Below, piece after piece: positions 1 to 8,698 of a stretch of DNA of 64,000 nt. Every line of letters begins with the position of its first letter. Positions within the stretch are counted from its first letter, which is position 1. Origin of the DNA: Acididesulfobacillus acetoxydans (GTDB lineage: Bacteria > Bacillota > Desulfitobacteriia > Desulfitobacteriales > Desulfitobacteriaceae); contig NZ_LR746496.1 in the NCBI RefSeq assembly GCF_902729405.1, positions 3,596,001 through 3,660,000 on the forward strand, given 5' to 3'. Below the pieces are notes generated by a model. It saw only the letters and a program-made list of their open reading frames with translations. It made no database searches and had not been told where the DNA came from. The translations under genes and the position numbers were made by a program.

Positions 1-813
1 GCTGAAAAGAACTTCTACCTCCCCGCCTTTCTCAGCCCAAGTGACTCCGACCGTCGCCGGAAAAGAACATGTCGCCGACCGTGCTTTAAGCGTTTCGGAC
101 TTAATACCCCGCAGTACTACCCGGCAGGTATCCGGAACTACATTGGCCCGTTCCCCGCCCCCAATGGCTCGAACATGGGGAAAATCCGCATGGCCTTTCT
201 CTAAGGCTAAATGGAGCACTCCCTTCTCCGCATTAATAACCGGGAATTCCGCATCCGGGATAAAGGCAAGGTGCGGTTTTTCCTCACGTTGTAAGTAATA
301 ATCCATATCCAGCCAACCGGATTCCTCATCTGTACCCAGAATGAGGCGAACTCTCTTTTGCAAAGAGATACCACAATCCTTGATCGCCTTCATCGCAAAT
401 AAAACTGCTAACATGGGCCCTTTGTCGTCCATAGCACCCCGGCCCCAGACCTTGCCCTTTTTGACCACACCGCCAAAAGGCGGAACCTGCCAACCGTCCC
501 CTGCGGGGACGACATCCACGTGTCCCAGTATGCCGAGAATTTTGAGCCCTGCGCCCATTTCAACATACCCGGCATAACCATCTAAGTTTTTGGTCTTGAA
601 CCCCAGGCTCTCTCCCAAAGCCAGGCTCCACTCCATAGCGCGCTTAATTTCTGCTCCGAAGGGAGCTCCTTCTCCCCGCTCTTCCAGGTTTGCAACACTG
701 GGAATCCGGATACATGCCTGTACCGCTTGGACCAGCCTTTCTTTCAGGCTATCGATTGCCTCTTCTACGCACTCCAAATGAATCAACCCCTCGTGAGAAA
801 ATTCCACTCTCAC
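1..813 (-). CDS. M20 family dipeptidase, PepV-like (C-terminus beyond window)
   Basis: Zinc peptidase of family M20, expected to hydrolyse dipeptides in the cytoplasm. From the start, the metal-binding motif GHVDVVP lies at residues 97-103, GRGAMDDKGP with the metal-bridging Asp near 129-130, and GTDEESG with the general-base Glu near 163. The spacing fits the PepV/Sapep branch of M20 (PepV lineage has GTDEE[ST]). The GTG start overlaps the stop of the upstream gene (GTGA, 811-813), so the two are translationally coupled. 271 codons are visible; members are about 460-470 residues, so the dimerisation domain is begun but the C-terminal catalytic part is off the window. The partner gene handles cysteine, so a joint role in peptide/cysteine catabolism is an inference. 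The family call is firm; the substrate is not. Confidence 0.85.
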   Translation of the reverse strand, partial: MRVEFSHEGLIHLECVEEAIDSLKERLVQAVQACIRIPSVANLEERGEGAPFGAEIKRAMEWSLALGESLGFKTKNLDGYAGYVEMGAGLKILGILGHVDVVPAGDGWQVPPFGGVVKKGKVWGRGAMDDKGPMLAVLFAMKAIKDCGISLQKRVRLILGTDEESGWLDMDYYLQREEKPHLAFIPDAEFPVINAEKGVLHLALEKGHADFPHVRAIGGGERANVVPDTCRVVLRGIKSETLKARSATCSFPATVGVTWAEKGGEVEVLFS

Positions 814-2099
814 ACCGCTTTTTTCTCCTTGTGGAGCATAATATCCAGGATTGTTTCCTCGGCACAAGTCATCCCGGCCGAACTCAGCCGGCCCAGGTTA
901 CGTACGGTGGCCTCCACCGTGGGGGAAATAATCCCGTCAACCGGATTAATAATAACCCCTGCCAAGGCCATTTCGGAAGAAAGGATCGCTTCGGCGGCTG
1001 CGGTTGAAAGCTTAAACGCACATCCCCCTTTGGCCCCGTCACAGATCATTCCCGCTAAATTCCCTATGATATTCTGTACGGCTCCGGCGACTTGTTCCGC
1101 CTTGCCCCCCTGCAGCCAGGCGGCGGCCGCCGCCGCTCCGGCCCCGGCGGCAACCGCACAACCACACATTGTCGAGAGCCTGCCCGTATACTGCTTGACA
1201 AAAGCAGTAACCAAATGACTTAAGGCTAAGGCGCGCAGGGTTCGTTCCTCAGTCGCCCCTATCTCTTGCGCCAAAACGGCCACTGTGACAATGGCCACAA
1301 TCCCGTGGTTACCGCTCCCCATGCTGCTCATGACCGGCTGATCACTTCCGGCCATACGAGCGTCACAGGCTGCGGCCACGGCCACGCGAGCCCGATTGCC
1401 GACATCATCGCTGAGGAACCCTCTTTCGATCAGGGACTTAAGGCCCGCTCCCAACGCGAGGCCGGGCTTGGACTGTAAACCTAATTCTGCCATGGCCAGA
1501 TTCATTTCTAAACCGTCCCGCAGAAACTCAATGTCTTCCGGCCGTAACCTCTCCACCTGCTCCACCAGTTCACTCAGCTTATATTCGTCGGGAAACCAGC
1601 TGCCACTTCTCTCTTGCTTGTCATAACCTTCCTCTTGCTGTCTCATTTTGCCGTTAACCCTTACGGAGGCCACATGGGTATGCTGGTCGGCTATAACAAC
1701 TTCCACCCAACCCCGTTCCCCCTCCAAATGAGCTTCAATAAAAATGCCTTCGCGATCGGCTATCCGGACTTGTGCCAAACCCCTGGCCACAAGAAGTTTA
1801 GCCTGTTTTACCTCGGCGGGCCCAACCCCCGCAAAAACCTCCAGCCCCCTATCGGCCTCTCCCTTTAACAGACCTAGGACCGCTGCCATTTCCAGGCCCG
1901 CCTCTTCCGTGTGGGGAATCGTCACGGCCAAGGCATTTTTGTAAATGTTGCCGCTCACAGCCAGTTTTATCCCGTCAATTCTGCCTCCCAAATAATCCCG
2001 CGCTTTGGCCACGGCCAAAGCCACGGCCGCCGGTTCCGTACAACCCAAAGCCGGTTTAACTTCTGTCCGCAACAAAGAAATCAGTTTTTGCTCTTGCAA
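810..2099 (-). CDS. L-cysteine desulfidase / UPF0597 (YhaM, CyuA) family
   Basis: 429 residues, full length for the UPF0597 / serine-dehydratase-alpha-like family. CyuA/YhaM members break down L-cysteine to pyruvate, sulfide and ammonia using an oxygen-sensitive [4Fe-4S] cluster. Visible family marks are GCTEPAA at residues 19-25, the TMCGCA block and the CDGAKGGCAFK block in the C-terminal half; their cysteines are the likely cluster ligands. It starts about 60 nt below a purine-poor leader and ends overlapping the GTG start of the PepV-like gene. Alternative: a serine dehydratase-like activity; the sequence alone does not settle the amino acid used. Confidence 0.8.
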   Translation of the reverse strand: MQEQKLISLLRTEVKPALGCTEPAAVALAVAKARDYLGGRIDGIKLAVSGNIYKNALAVTIPHTEEAGLEMAAVLGLLKGEADRGLEVFAGVGPAEVKQAKLLVARGLAQVRIADREGIFIEAHLEGERGWVEVVIADQHTHVASVRVNGKMRQQEEGYDKQERSGSWFPDEYKLSELVEQVERLRPEDIEFLRDGLEMNLAMAELGLQSKPGLALGAGLKSLIERGFLSDDVGNRARVAVAAACDARMAGSDQPVMSSMGSGNHGIVAIVTVAVLAQEIGATEERTLRALALSHLVTAFVKQYTGRLSTMCGCAVAAGAGAAAAAAWLQGGKAEQVAGAVQNIIGNLAGMICDGAKGGCAFKLSTAAAEAILSSEMALAGVIINPVDGIISPTVEATVRNLGRLSSAGMTCAEETILDIMLHKEKKAV

Positions 2100-2416
2100 A
2101 ATTTAACCCCCTCACCCCGGAAACACTCTGCGAAACTTTCCTCACGCATTTCCCTTTAAATCTTTGCCAGCTAACAGATAGTTTTTAATGCAACAATCAT
2201 ACCAACTGCAGGCCCCTACTCAGAAAATACGTGGAACCGTGTTTCCGGGGACGGCGCGAACCGTGCGGAATGCTTCAGAGGAGGGGAGCGGCGATTTCTC
2301 AGAGTGTTCGGACGCGGCAGCCCGTCAGCAGCCGTGGGCTGAAAGATCCTGCGCCTTTCTTGCTGCACTTCTCAATTCTGACAACTATCGCGGCCGAGTC
2401 CAGTCCCGCTTGCTTC
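2100..2416. other. Intergenic stretch without recognisable gene
   Basis: About 320 bases between the desulfidase start and the antitoxin stop. I find no open frame with family resemblance, no T-box or other riboswitch I can name, and no clear terminator. It probably contains the promoter and leader of the desulfidase operon (minus strand) and the scar left where the antitoxin's toxin partner would be expected. Confidence 0.5.
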
Positions 2417-2698
2417 TCATGTTCGCGAAGCACTTATCACATTTGAGAAGAAGATGTGACTTAAACCCGATGGCTCTGTATAGCGAGTGGGGTCACTCTC
2501 CGCCTGTGCCTCGGCTTCATGCAAAGCGGCCTCGATGCGCTGGGTCAACTGGATGCCCTCGTATTGCTCCAAGCTCATGACAACCATATCGCCGTAGCCG
2601 TTCTTGGTTAGGAACACTGGCTCTTTTTCCACATGGACAATGCGAGAGATCTCCGCAAAATTGTTTCGCAGGTCTGAAATCGGCCGAATATTCGGCAT
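2417..2698 (-). CDS. Phd/YefM-type antitoxin, orphan, odd C-terminus
   Basis: 93 residues. The N-terminal part (ISDLRNNFAEI, then EPVFLTKNGYGDMVVMSLEQY) is the classic Phd/YefM fold that binds DNA and neutralises a RelE/ParE/Txe toxin. After about residue 75 the sequence departs from the usual acidic toxin-binding tail, and no toxin gene follows, so the unit looks orphaned and possibly 3'-truncated by a rearrangement near 2480. The first 11 codons and the upstream DNA recur at 26602-26636, where the gene is cut short. Its upstream neighbour on the same strand is the comM remnant; in the undisturbed locus it evidently followed comM. Confidence 0.75.
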   Translation of the reverse strand: MPNIRPISDLRNNFAEISRIVHVEKEPVFLTKNGYGDMVVMSLEQYEGIQLTQRIEAALHEAEAQAESDPTRYTEPSGLSHIFFSNVISASRT

Positions 2699-3265
2699 GA
2701 TCGCCTCACCTCAGGTAACATTATTTTCCGCCCCCTGCCCAGCCGCCCTGCCCAGTGAAAATGTAAGAAGTGGTATTCACAAGCGGGTAAGGTCGTTGTC
2801 TCCTCTGAGTTCGTACATGCGGTATTGAAGCGCTTCCGCCAGATGCCCGGCCGAAATGTCGGCCGCGGCTTCCAGGTCAGCGACGCTTCTGGCCACCCGC
2901 AAGATCCGGTCATAAGCCCGGGCGCTCAGCCGGTGGAGCCGAAAGGCACGTTGCAGCAGTTCTTCGGCTCCTTGGTCCAGTCGGCATAGCCGTTGGGTTT
3001 CTTGGGTCGTCATCTGGGCGTTGGTGCGCCCTTCACCCAAGCGCTCCCATTGGAGTTCCCGGGCCCGGATGACCCTCTTCCGAACGGCCTGCTAACCCTC
3101 CCCTCCGGTTTCTTGTTTCAGTTCCGCCAAGCTCAAACGGGGGACTTCCACCTGCAAATCGAAACGATCCAACAGCGGCCCGGAGATTTTGGCCCGGTAG
3201 CGCTGGATTTGCAAGGGCGTGCAAGAGCATGTCCTTCCAGGATCACCCAAGAAGCCACACGGACA
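2664..3265. repeat. Left copy of ~602-bp direct repeat (comM 3' end + antitoxin 5' end)
   Basis: Same orientation and constant offset (23938) to 26602-27203. By eye there are about eight mismatches, all in the part above position 3000; the first ~340 bases look identical. Homology stops abruptly at both ends. The pair brackets the 23.3-kb accessory block. Confidence 0.9.
2777..3265 (-). pseudogene. comM (yifB) 3' remnant with in-frame stop
   Basis: The encoded segment matches the C-terminal ~160 residues of the intact ComM at 26715-28286. It lacks the N-terminal and AAA+ parts, and a Ser codon of the intact copy is TAG here (3092-3094). Upstream of 3265 the sequence switches to unrelated DNA and then to the group II intron. 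It is a non-functional duplicate, part of the direct repeat described at 2664-3265. Confidence 0.85.
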
Positions 3266-3296
3266 AGCGTGCAGATAATAACTTGGGCAACCAAGA

Positions 3297-3372
3297 ATCG
3301 GGTAGGAGGCTGGTCATTAATTGACCAGCCGACCTCCCACAGCACCGTACGTACCGTTCGGTATACGGCGCC
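3297..3372 (-). ncRNA. Group II intron domains V and VI
   Basis: Complement of 3341-3372 folds as a domain V hairpin (GCGCCGTA pairing with TACGGTGC, inner stem ACC/GGT). Complement of 3297-3338 gives the domain VI stem (GGCTGGTC pairing with GACCAGCC), which carries the branch-point adenosine. Domain V is the catalytic core of self-splicing introns. Both follow the reverse transcriptase stop by less than 50 nt, the usual arrangement. Confidence 0.75.
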
Positions 3373-3387
3373 TCCAAAGTTTACACG

Positions 3388-4845
3388 TTATTTGGCAGAG
3401 TAGCATTGACTAAAACTGGGGTATCCTGCGCGTTCGATGCGTTTGTTGGATAAGGACATTGTCAAAATGTGGCTATGGGCTACTCGCCAATAGCCCTTTC
3501 TTGTGTTTGCCCACATCCATGCTTGCTCCTTCTTGATGCCAAGCTTCTGCAAGTTCGCGTATCGTGTGCGTACTCTCTTCCATCGTTTCCATGTGACCAT
3601 CCGAATTCGACTTCGTAGCCATTCGTCCATCTTTCCGAGTAACGCTTTGGCGTCTGCCAGTTTAAAGTAATTGGTCCATCCTCGGATGATGTAATTGAGT
3701 TTTGCCTTTCTCTCCTCGATTCCCATCCCGTTGCTCCGTCCGGTGACTTTCCGGATCTTGTCCTTTAGCTTCAGGATGCTTTTCGGGTGGATTCTCAGTC
3801 GTCCTCTTCCTTTGTGGATGTAGAAGCCGTATCCCAGATACTTGACTTTCCTCACGTGTGCCACGCTTGTTTTCTCCTTATTGACTCTGAGGAATAGTTT
3901 CCCTTCGATATAAGGAACAATATGGTCTAGCGTTCGCCGGGCCGCTTTCTCGCTTTTGCAGAAAATCATCATGTCATCCGCGTAGCGTACGAAGCGATGC
4001 CCACGCTTTTCTAGCTCGTGGTCACAAACGTTTAGCATGACGTTTCCAAGTAAGGGACTAAGGGGCCCCCCTTGGGGTACGCCTTCCGGACTTTCTTCAA
4101 ATAGTCCGTCCACCATAATCCCTGCTCTGAGGAATTTATGGATTAGGGATATGACTCGTCCATCTTTGATGGTGTCTGAGAGGATTTGGATGAGTTTGCT
4201 TTGGTTGACCGTGTCAAAGTATTTCTCCAAGTCCATGTCCACGACGTAGACAAAGCCTTCTGTGATATGCCTTTGACATGCTCTTAGCGCGTCGTGAGCG
4301 CTTCGTTGAGGTCGGAACCCATAGCTGTTGTCTGAGAATTGCCTTTCGAAGATTGGCGAAAGGACCTGGGTTATGGCCTGTTGGATCAGTCTGTCCACGA
4401 CGGTAGGGATTCCCAGCTTTCTCATTTTCCCGTTCTCTTTGGGTATTTCTACCCTCCGTACGGGTTTCGGACGGTATTTCCCGTCCCAGAGGGCTTGCAA
4501 AAGTTCATCCTTGTGTCCTTTCAGGTAGGGTAGAAGTTCGTCCACCTGCATACCGTCGATTCCACCCGCGCCTTTGTTCCCCTTCACTCTGTAGTAGGCT
4601 CGATTAAGGTTCTCGGCGCTGAGAATTTCCTCTAGCAGTTTCTCTGTCTGCTCGTCTGTGTTGGTGTTGTCGGTTTTGGTCATCCTGGGTGGCACGCACA
4701 CTTCTGCATACTCTCTCTGTTCCGCAGATGACCTTTGCAGATAGTCTTTAAAGCAAAGTTGTCTGTGTTTTAAATTACCACCTTCGGTAACTTTCATTGA
4801 CCCACACCTCCTTTGGTTCCGCCCTTCCGTCGGTGTCCGGGACAC
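3388..4845 (-). CDS. ltrA: Group II intron reverse transcriptase/maturase
   Basis: LtrA-type protein that helps the intron splice and retrohome. Reverse transcriptase blocks are seen in order: KGAGGIDG, RPVRR-like region with RKLGIPTVVDRLIQQA, NSYGFRP, VVDMDLEKYFDTV, GVPQGGPLSPLL, RYADDMMIF (catalytic YADD), and KYLGYGF. The maturase domain X follows (RGWTNYFKLADAK). No C-terminal HNH endonuclease motif is visible, so mobility would rely on nicked or replicating DNA targets. The frame opens at 4845, but MKVTEGGN (about 4797) is an equally good start. Length 485 residues, ordinary and intact, so the intron may be active. Confidence 0.9.
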   Translation of the reverse strand: MSRTPTEGRNQRRCGSMKVTEGGNLKHRQLCFKDYLQRSSAEQREYAEVCVPPRMTKTDNTNTDEQTEKLLEEILSAENLNRAYYRVKGNKGAGGIDGMQVDELLPYLKGHKDELLQALWDGKYRPKPVRRVEIPKENGKMRKLGIPTVVDRLIQQAITQVLSPIFERQFSDNSYGFRPQRSAHDALRACQRHITEGFVYVVDMDLEKYFDTVNQSKLIQILSDTIKDGRVISLIHKFLRAGIMVDGLFEESPEGVPQGGPLSPLLGNVMLNVCDHELEKRGHRFVRYADDMMIFCKSEKAARRTLDHIVPYIEGKLFLRVNKEKTSVAHVRKVKYLGYGFYIHKGRGRLRIHPKSILKLKDKIRKVTGRSNGMGIEERKAKLNYIIRGWTNYFKLADAKALLGKMDEWLRSRIRMVTWKRWKRVRTRYANLQKLGIKKEQAWMWANTRKGYWRVAHSHILTMSLSNKRIERAGYPSFSQCYSAK

Positions 4846-5199
4846 CTCTGTACTATGGCTTCTGCTGACTCCTCACGACAAATCTTGTTTCAACCGGGCT
4901 TCTTACTCCGTTTCCACCCGTCCGTGAGGCCTCCCACGGTAAGACGATTCACTTTCATTCCATGTCCCCGCAACATTTACGCTGACGTGTCCGTGTAGCT
5001 TTTGGGCTTCAACTTGTATGGCAGTCTTACCCCACATTTCGCGCCTAATATTGTTCGTGTTCCTCGGGGCGGAACTTTGCCGCCGGCTTCCTTCAGATTC
5101 CATCTCGCAATGGACACCCTTGCCTTGAGCTAATGGTTGGTCGCTACATACCCCCATAACGGACTTTCACCGTCAAGTTAATCGTCATGCGTGGCGCAC

Positions 5200-6293
5200 C
5201 AGGAAGTGGCAACTTCATCCAACTGAAATCGCCGACTTTGGCAGTTGTTCGCTAACCGCCAAATACAGTGCGTCACCACATTATTGCCATTAGGATAGGT
5301 GTGTTCTAATCCCTTGACCGCAATGATTGGATCGCTATATGTTTGTTCCCTTTCCTCGTCCTTTCGCACCAGTCCCGCATATTTGTCTTCAGCGATTCCC
5401 AGGCCCAATTCCCGGAACTTTGCCAAGCCTGCTTCCGGATTGAGCGGCAGTTCCGCTTGGGCTATGCCGAGGCTATGGAAATATCGGGGCACCTGCAGGG
5501 CCATGAGTCCCAAAGAGCCGAAATATTCCACTTCTCTGAGGACATCTTGTGGCTTCCCATCCCTGACTATTTTCCCATCATCCATCACCACGATCCGGTC
5601 GGCTTCTAAAGCTTCTTCCGTTTCATGCTCAATAATAATCAACGTCAAGTCTCTATCCTGATGCAGTTCTTTGGCAATTTGGAAAACTCCCAATTTACCC
5701 ATTGGGTCTAAATCTGTGGTGGGTTCGTCCATACAGACGATTTTAGGCTGAATAGCCAATACCGAACCGATCGCCAGCCTTTGTTTTTGCCCTCCGGAGA
5801 GTGTCGAAGGTTGCCTGTCTTCCATCCCTTCCAGTTTGACAACTTTCAGGATTCTGTCCATGATCTTTTGCATCTCAGCTCGCGGCACATTGAAATTCTC
5901 GGGACCAAACACAATTTCCAGTCTGGTGTTGGTAGCAAACAGTTGGGATTCAAAATCCTGAAAAACCAATCCGATGTCCTTGGCCATCGTCCCTACTTTT
6001 TCTTGGGCGGGGTTTTTCCCCATTACAATGATCTCACCCTCGTACTTGCCTTTCATAAAATTAGGGATGAGACCGTTCAGGCAGTTGGCCAAGGTTGACT
6101 TGCCGGCGCGGCTCGAGCCCATGATGACAACAAATTGCCCCTTCTCGATATCCAATGTCAGACCATCCAAAGCTTTTTCCCCTTTTTGTGCTTTATATTG
6201 AAAAGACAAATCCCTAATTCTAATCACTTTTTGGACTTCAAGGTTATCTAAGCTTTTTCCTTCATTTTGCATTTTGCCAAGCCCCCTGTTCAC
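5200..6293 (-). pseudogene. Energy-coupling-factor ABC ATPase (double-ATPase type), truncated by rearrangement
   Basis: The N-terminal ABC domain is complete: P-loop region GSSRAGKST near residue 60, Q-loop VFQDFESQ, signature LSGGQKQR, Walker B VCMDEPTTDLD, H-loop IIIEHE. It resembles EcfA/CbiO/YkoD ATPases that power vitamin or metal uptake. A second ABC domain begins (IIAVKGLEHTYPNGN) but stops after about 15 residues; the frame then runs through unrelated DNA into the group II intron. The Walker A motif has Arg where the middle Gly usually sits. The start overlaps the LysR stop (ATGA, 6290-6293), so both were co-transcribed. No ECF permease or S component is present in the window, consistent with a decayed locus. 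Confidence 0.75.
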
Positions 6294-7198
6294 TCACATC
6301 CGTTATTTTTGATGAACATATCGATTAGTTTCTGAAGATACTGAGGTCGGTATAACTTTTGCTTGTAAATACAGCATAGATCCAAATTTATTTGGCTATC
6401 ATCCAGCTCCAGAATCTTTATATTGGAGTTTTCCCTCAGGGTCCAGGCGGTAATATACGCTTCGGGAAGAATTGATATCCCAACTCCTGATTCTACCAGC
6501 TTGAGGGCCGATTCTTGCGTATCGGTTGAGTAAATGTTATTACTTTTAAGGGAATCTCCTAAAAGTGCACGAACTTCCTCTCCCAGAATGCCTTGACGAT
6601 TTAAGATGATGCGTTCATTCCTGAGATGGCTGAGCGAAATCTTGTCTTGTCGTGCCAGGGGATTGTCTTGTGATGCAATCACAATTGAATTGCCGCTTGT
6701 TAATATTTTATATGTTATACCTGCTGATTCCAGAGTTAATTTGATCCTGTTGTTTGCGGCGACTAAAGCTATATCAAGGGTGTCATCAAGCAGTTTATCA
6801 ATAAGTTCTAAAGTACCGTTTTCTATTATTTCGATTCCTATGCCGGGGTAAATATTTCCGAATTCCTTCAGTGTGTCAGGTACCATCGCGAGTCTTGAAA
6901 CCGGAATAATACCGAGTCTGATAAATCCAACCGCAGGATTTTTTATTTCGGCAATATTGTCTTCAAGATCCTTGATTGAGGCGAGAATCTGCTGAACTAA
7001 CGGAAGAATCTGTTTGCCTTCAGACGTTAGAGTTATTTTTCTTCCTTGTCTTTCAAATAACGGTATCCCTATTTCTTTTTGTAATCCCTGCAACTGCTGG
7101 CTTATTGTCGGTTCGCTGATAAAGAGATGCTCTGCTGCTCCCCGAATTGTACTATATTTTACTACACTGTCAAAATATCGAAGCTGTCTGATTTCCAT
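6290..7198 (-). CDS. LysR family transcriptional regulator
   Basis: 302 residues, normal LysR length. The winged helix-turn-helix is at residues 1-60 (EIRQLRYFDSVVKYSTIRGAAE, SEPTISQQLQGLQKEIG), followed by the periplasmic-binding-protein-like effector domain. It is divergent from the CoA-transferase gene at 7364 with a 150-bp shared regulatory region, the classic arrangement in which a LysR activator controls the divergent operon in response to a pathway metabolite. Its own strand continues into the ABC ATPase through a 4-nt overlap. The effector is unknown. Confidence 0.9.
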   Translation of the reverse strand: MEIRQLRYFDSVVKYSTIRGAAEHLFISEPTISQQLQGLQKEIGIPLFERQGRKITLTSEGKQILPLVQQILASIKDLEDNIAEIKNPAVGFIRLGIIPVSRLAMVPDTLKEFGNIYPGIGIEIIENGTLELIDKLLDDTLDIALVAANNRIKLTLESAGITYKILTSGNSIVIASQDNPLARQDKISLSHLRNERIILNRQGILGEEVRALLGDSLKSNNIYSTDTQESALKLVESGVGISILPEAYITAWTLRENSNIKILELDDSQINLDLCCIYKQKLYRPQYLQKLIDMFIKNNGCE

Positions 7199-7202
7199 AT
7201 AA

Positions 7203-7350
7203 CTACTTCACCTCAGTTAATCGATAGCTACGAACTATCAATCATGTTCAATTGATTGTATTTTCCTAAGATGAAATATAGTATACTCCTTTTATAGAGT
7301 ATTGTGAATAGTTAGAGGAACCAGTGATTCCTACATGCAGCTATTGAAAG
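7203..7350. promoter_or_regulatory. Divergent lysR / CoA-transferase control region
   Basis: Contains dyads suitable for a LysR dimer: GATAG-N7-CTATC (7223-7239, T-N11-A type) and CAATC-N10-GATTG just after it. A weak plus-strand promoter may be TTGATT near 7253 with a TATAGT-like -10 about 18 bases on. Assignment to the neighbouring LysR is inference from position. Confidence 0.45.
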
Positions 7351-7363
7351 GATGAAACGTGTT

Positions 7364-8545
7364 ATGGATAAGAAAAGTATTTTGGAGGGTATTCGGGTTC
7401 TTGATGCCAGTACTGTTATGGCCGGGCCTCTTATGTCAAATTTATTAGGGGATTTTGGAGCCGAGGTCATTAGGATAGAGCAGCCGGGAACGGGTGATGT
7501 TATGCGGCACGCTGAAGGTTCAAGTTGGAAAGTGAGTAACCGCAACAAAAAGTGTATCACATTGGATTTTCATAAACCTGAGGCGGGAGAAATCTTTTAC
7601 GGATTAGTAGCAGAATCTGATATCGTAATCCTCAATTTTAGACCACAAGCCCTTGGAAAATGGAAGATTGATTATGCAGATTTGGTTAAAGTCAAAGAAA
7701 ATATCATCCTTATGCACTTTACCGCCTTCGGTAGAACCGGCCCCTATTCTCAAAGACCTGGGTTCGCCAGAGTGGCGGAAGGTTTCTCCGGATTAATGCA
7801 TATTACAGGATTTCCTGACCGGAAACCCGTTCCCAGCGGTTACCCGATAATGGATGCCTTTGGTGGAGTTTATGGGGCATTCTCTTTAATGCTTGCCTTA
7901 TATCATCTTAAAGAAACCGGTCAAGGACAGCTTATTGATTTGTCATTATATGACCCCATATTAAGAACTATGGAAGATTACATTGTCGATTTTGATCAGC
8001 ACAAGATGGCAAAAGAAAGGATAGGCACTCATAATCCATACGTTGCTCCCAATGACCTTTATGAATCTTTAGACAAACGGTGGCTTATACTTCCTGCGAG
8101 TAACGAAAACATGTACAGACGTTTGTTAAGAGCATTGGGACTTGAAGAACTGCTCACCGATCCAAGGTTCCTTTCTAACAGCGATAGAGTGCGCCATCGG
8201 ATTGAACTTGATAAATACTTGATTAAATTCTTTGCCGGTCATACCTTTGATGAATTAAAGAAGTTATTGGAAGAGCATGATGTTGCTTATGGTTGGGTTA
8301 ACTCTGTACAGGAGCTTGTCAGCGATCCTCATGTCCAGGCCAGGGAAGATTTAATTTCGGTTTTTGATCCTGAGCTGCAAATGAAAATAAAGATGCAGGG
8401 CATTGTTCCCAGAATGTCCAAAACGCCTGGAGAAGTAAAATGGGTAGGTCCGGCACTAGGCGCTCACAACCAGGAAATCTATCATAATATTTTGGGCTTT
8501 TCGGAGGATGAAGTAAAGGTATTAATGCAAAAAGGAGTTATTTGA
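7364..8545 (+). CDS. CaiB/BaiF family (family III) CoA-transferase
   Basis: Moves CoA between carboxylic acids, as formyl-CoA transferase and CaiB do. The catalytic Asp is in GYPIMDAFGG, at about residue 164, matching Asp169 of formyl-CoA transferase. The N-terminal GIRVLDAS, DFGAEVIRIEQP and NRNKKCITLDF blocks and the RTGPYSQRPGF block are typical. Full length (~393 residues). I prefer the ATG at 7364 because the AAAGGA ribosome site abuts the earlier ATG at 7352. First gene of a plus-strand run with two transporters, a small membrane protein and a C45 acyltransferase; together they suggest uptake and CoA activation of an organic acid, identity unknown. Confidence 0.85.
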   Translation: MDKKSILEGIRVLDASTVMAGPLMSNLLGDFGAEVIRIEQPGTGDVMRHAEGSSWKVSNRNKKCITLDFHKPEAGEIFYGLVAESDIVILNFRPQALGKWKIDYADLVKVKENIILMHFTAFGRTGPYSQRPGFARVAEGFSGLMHITGFPDRKPVPSGYPIMDAFGGVYGAFSLMLALYHLKETGQGQLIDLSLYDPILRTMEDYIVDFDQHKMAKERIGTHNPYVAPNDLYESLDKRWLILPASNENMYRRLLRALGLEELLTDPRFLSNSDRVRHRIELDKYLIKFFAGHTFDELKKLLEEHDVAYGWVNSVQELVSDPHVQAREDLISVFDPELQMKIKMQGIVPRMSKTPGEVKWVGPALGAHNQEIYHNILGFSEDEVKVLMQKGVI

Positions 8546-8698
8546 GGTCAGTCTTTGTTTGTTTTTCTGAGTACGATGCTTTAAATAACGCGGTTTGTTG
8601 TAACAAGACGGTACAAGGAAAGGCGGGTGATTGCCGGTCGATAAAACTCATGAGCAGGGTGGCTTTTTAGTGAAAACGGGAGGGGAGGTCTTTTGCGT

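Larger units (their letters stand above)
3297..5199 (-). mobile_element. Group II intron (about 1.9 kb) with reverse transcriptase
   Basis: The 5' end reads GTGCGCC (complement of 5193-5199), a standard group II 5' splice-site sequence. The 3' end reads CTACCCGAT (complement of 3297-3305), the usual AY ending after domain VI. A reverse transcriptase ORF lies inside, and a domain V-like hairpin follows its stop. The non-coding 5' part (about 4846-5199) would hold domains I-III. Flanking exon-like DNA is 3266-3296 and 5200 upward; the two sides do not rebuild an obvious gene, so the element seems to sit at a rearranged junction. Boundaries are motif-based and could be off by a few bases. Confidence 0.85.

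Noticed and set aside
2230-2330. Possible riboswitch or T-box before the desulfidase gene
   Set aside because: No T-box sequence, specifier or any named aptamer core could be matched on either strand.
2608-2913. 101-codon minus frame over the left repeat
   Set aside because: It is the out-of-frame shadow of comM and the antitoxin; the same shadow appears at the right repeat.
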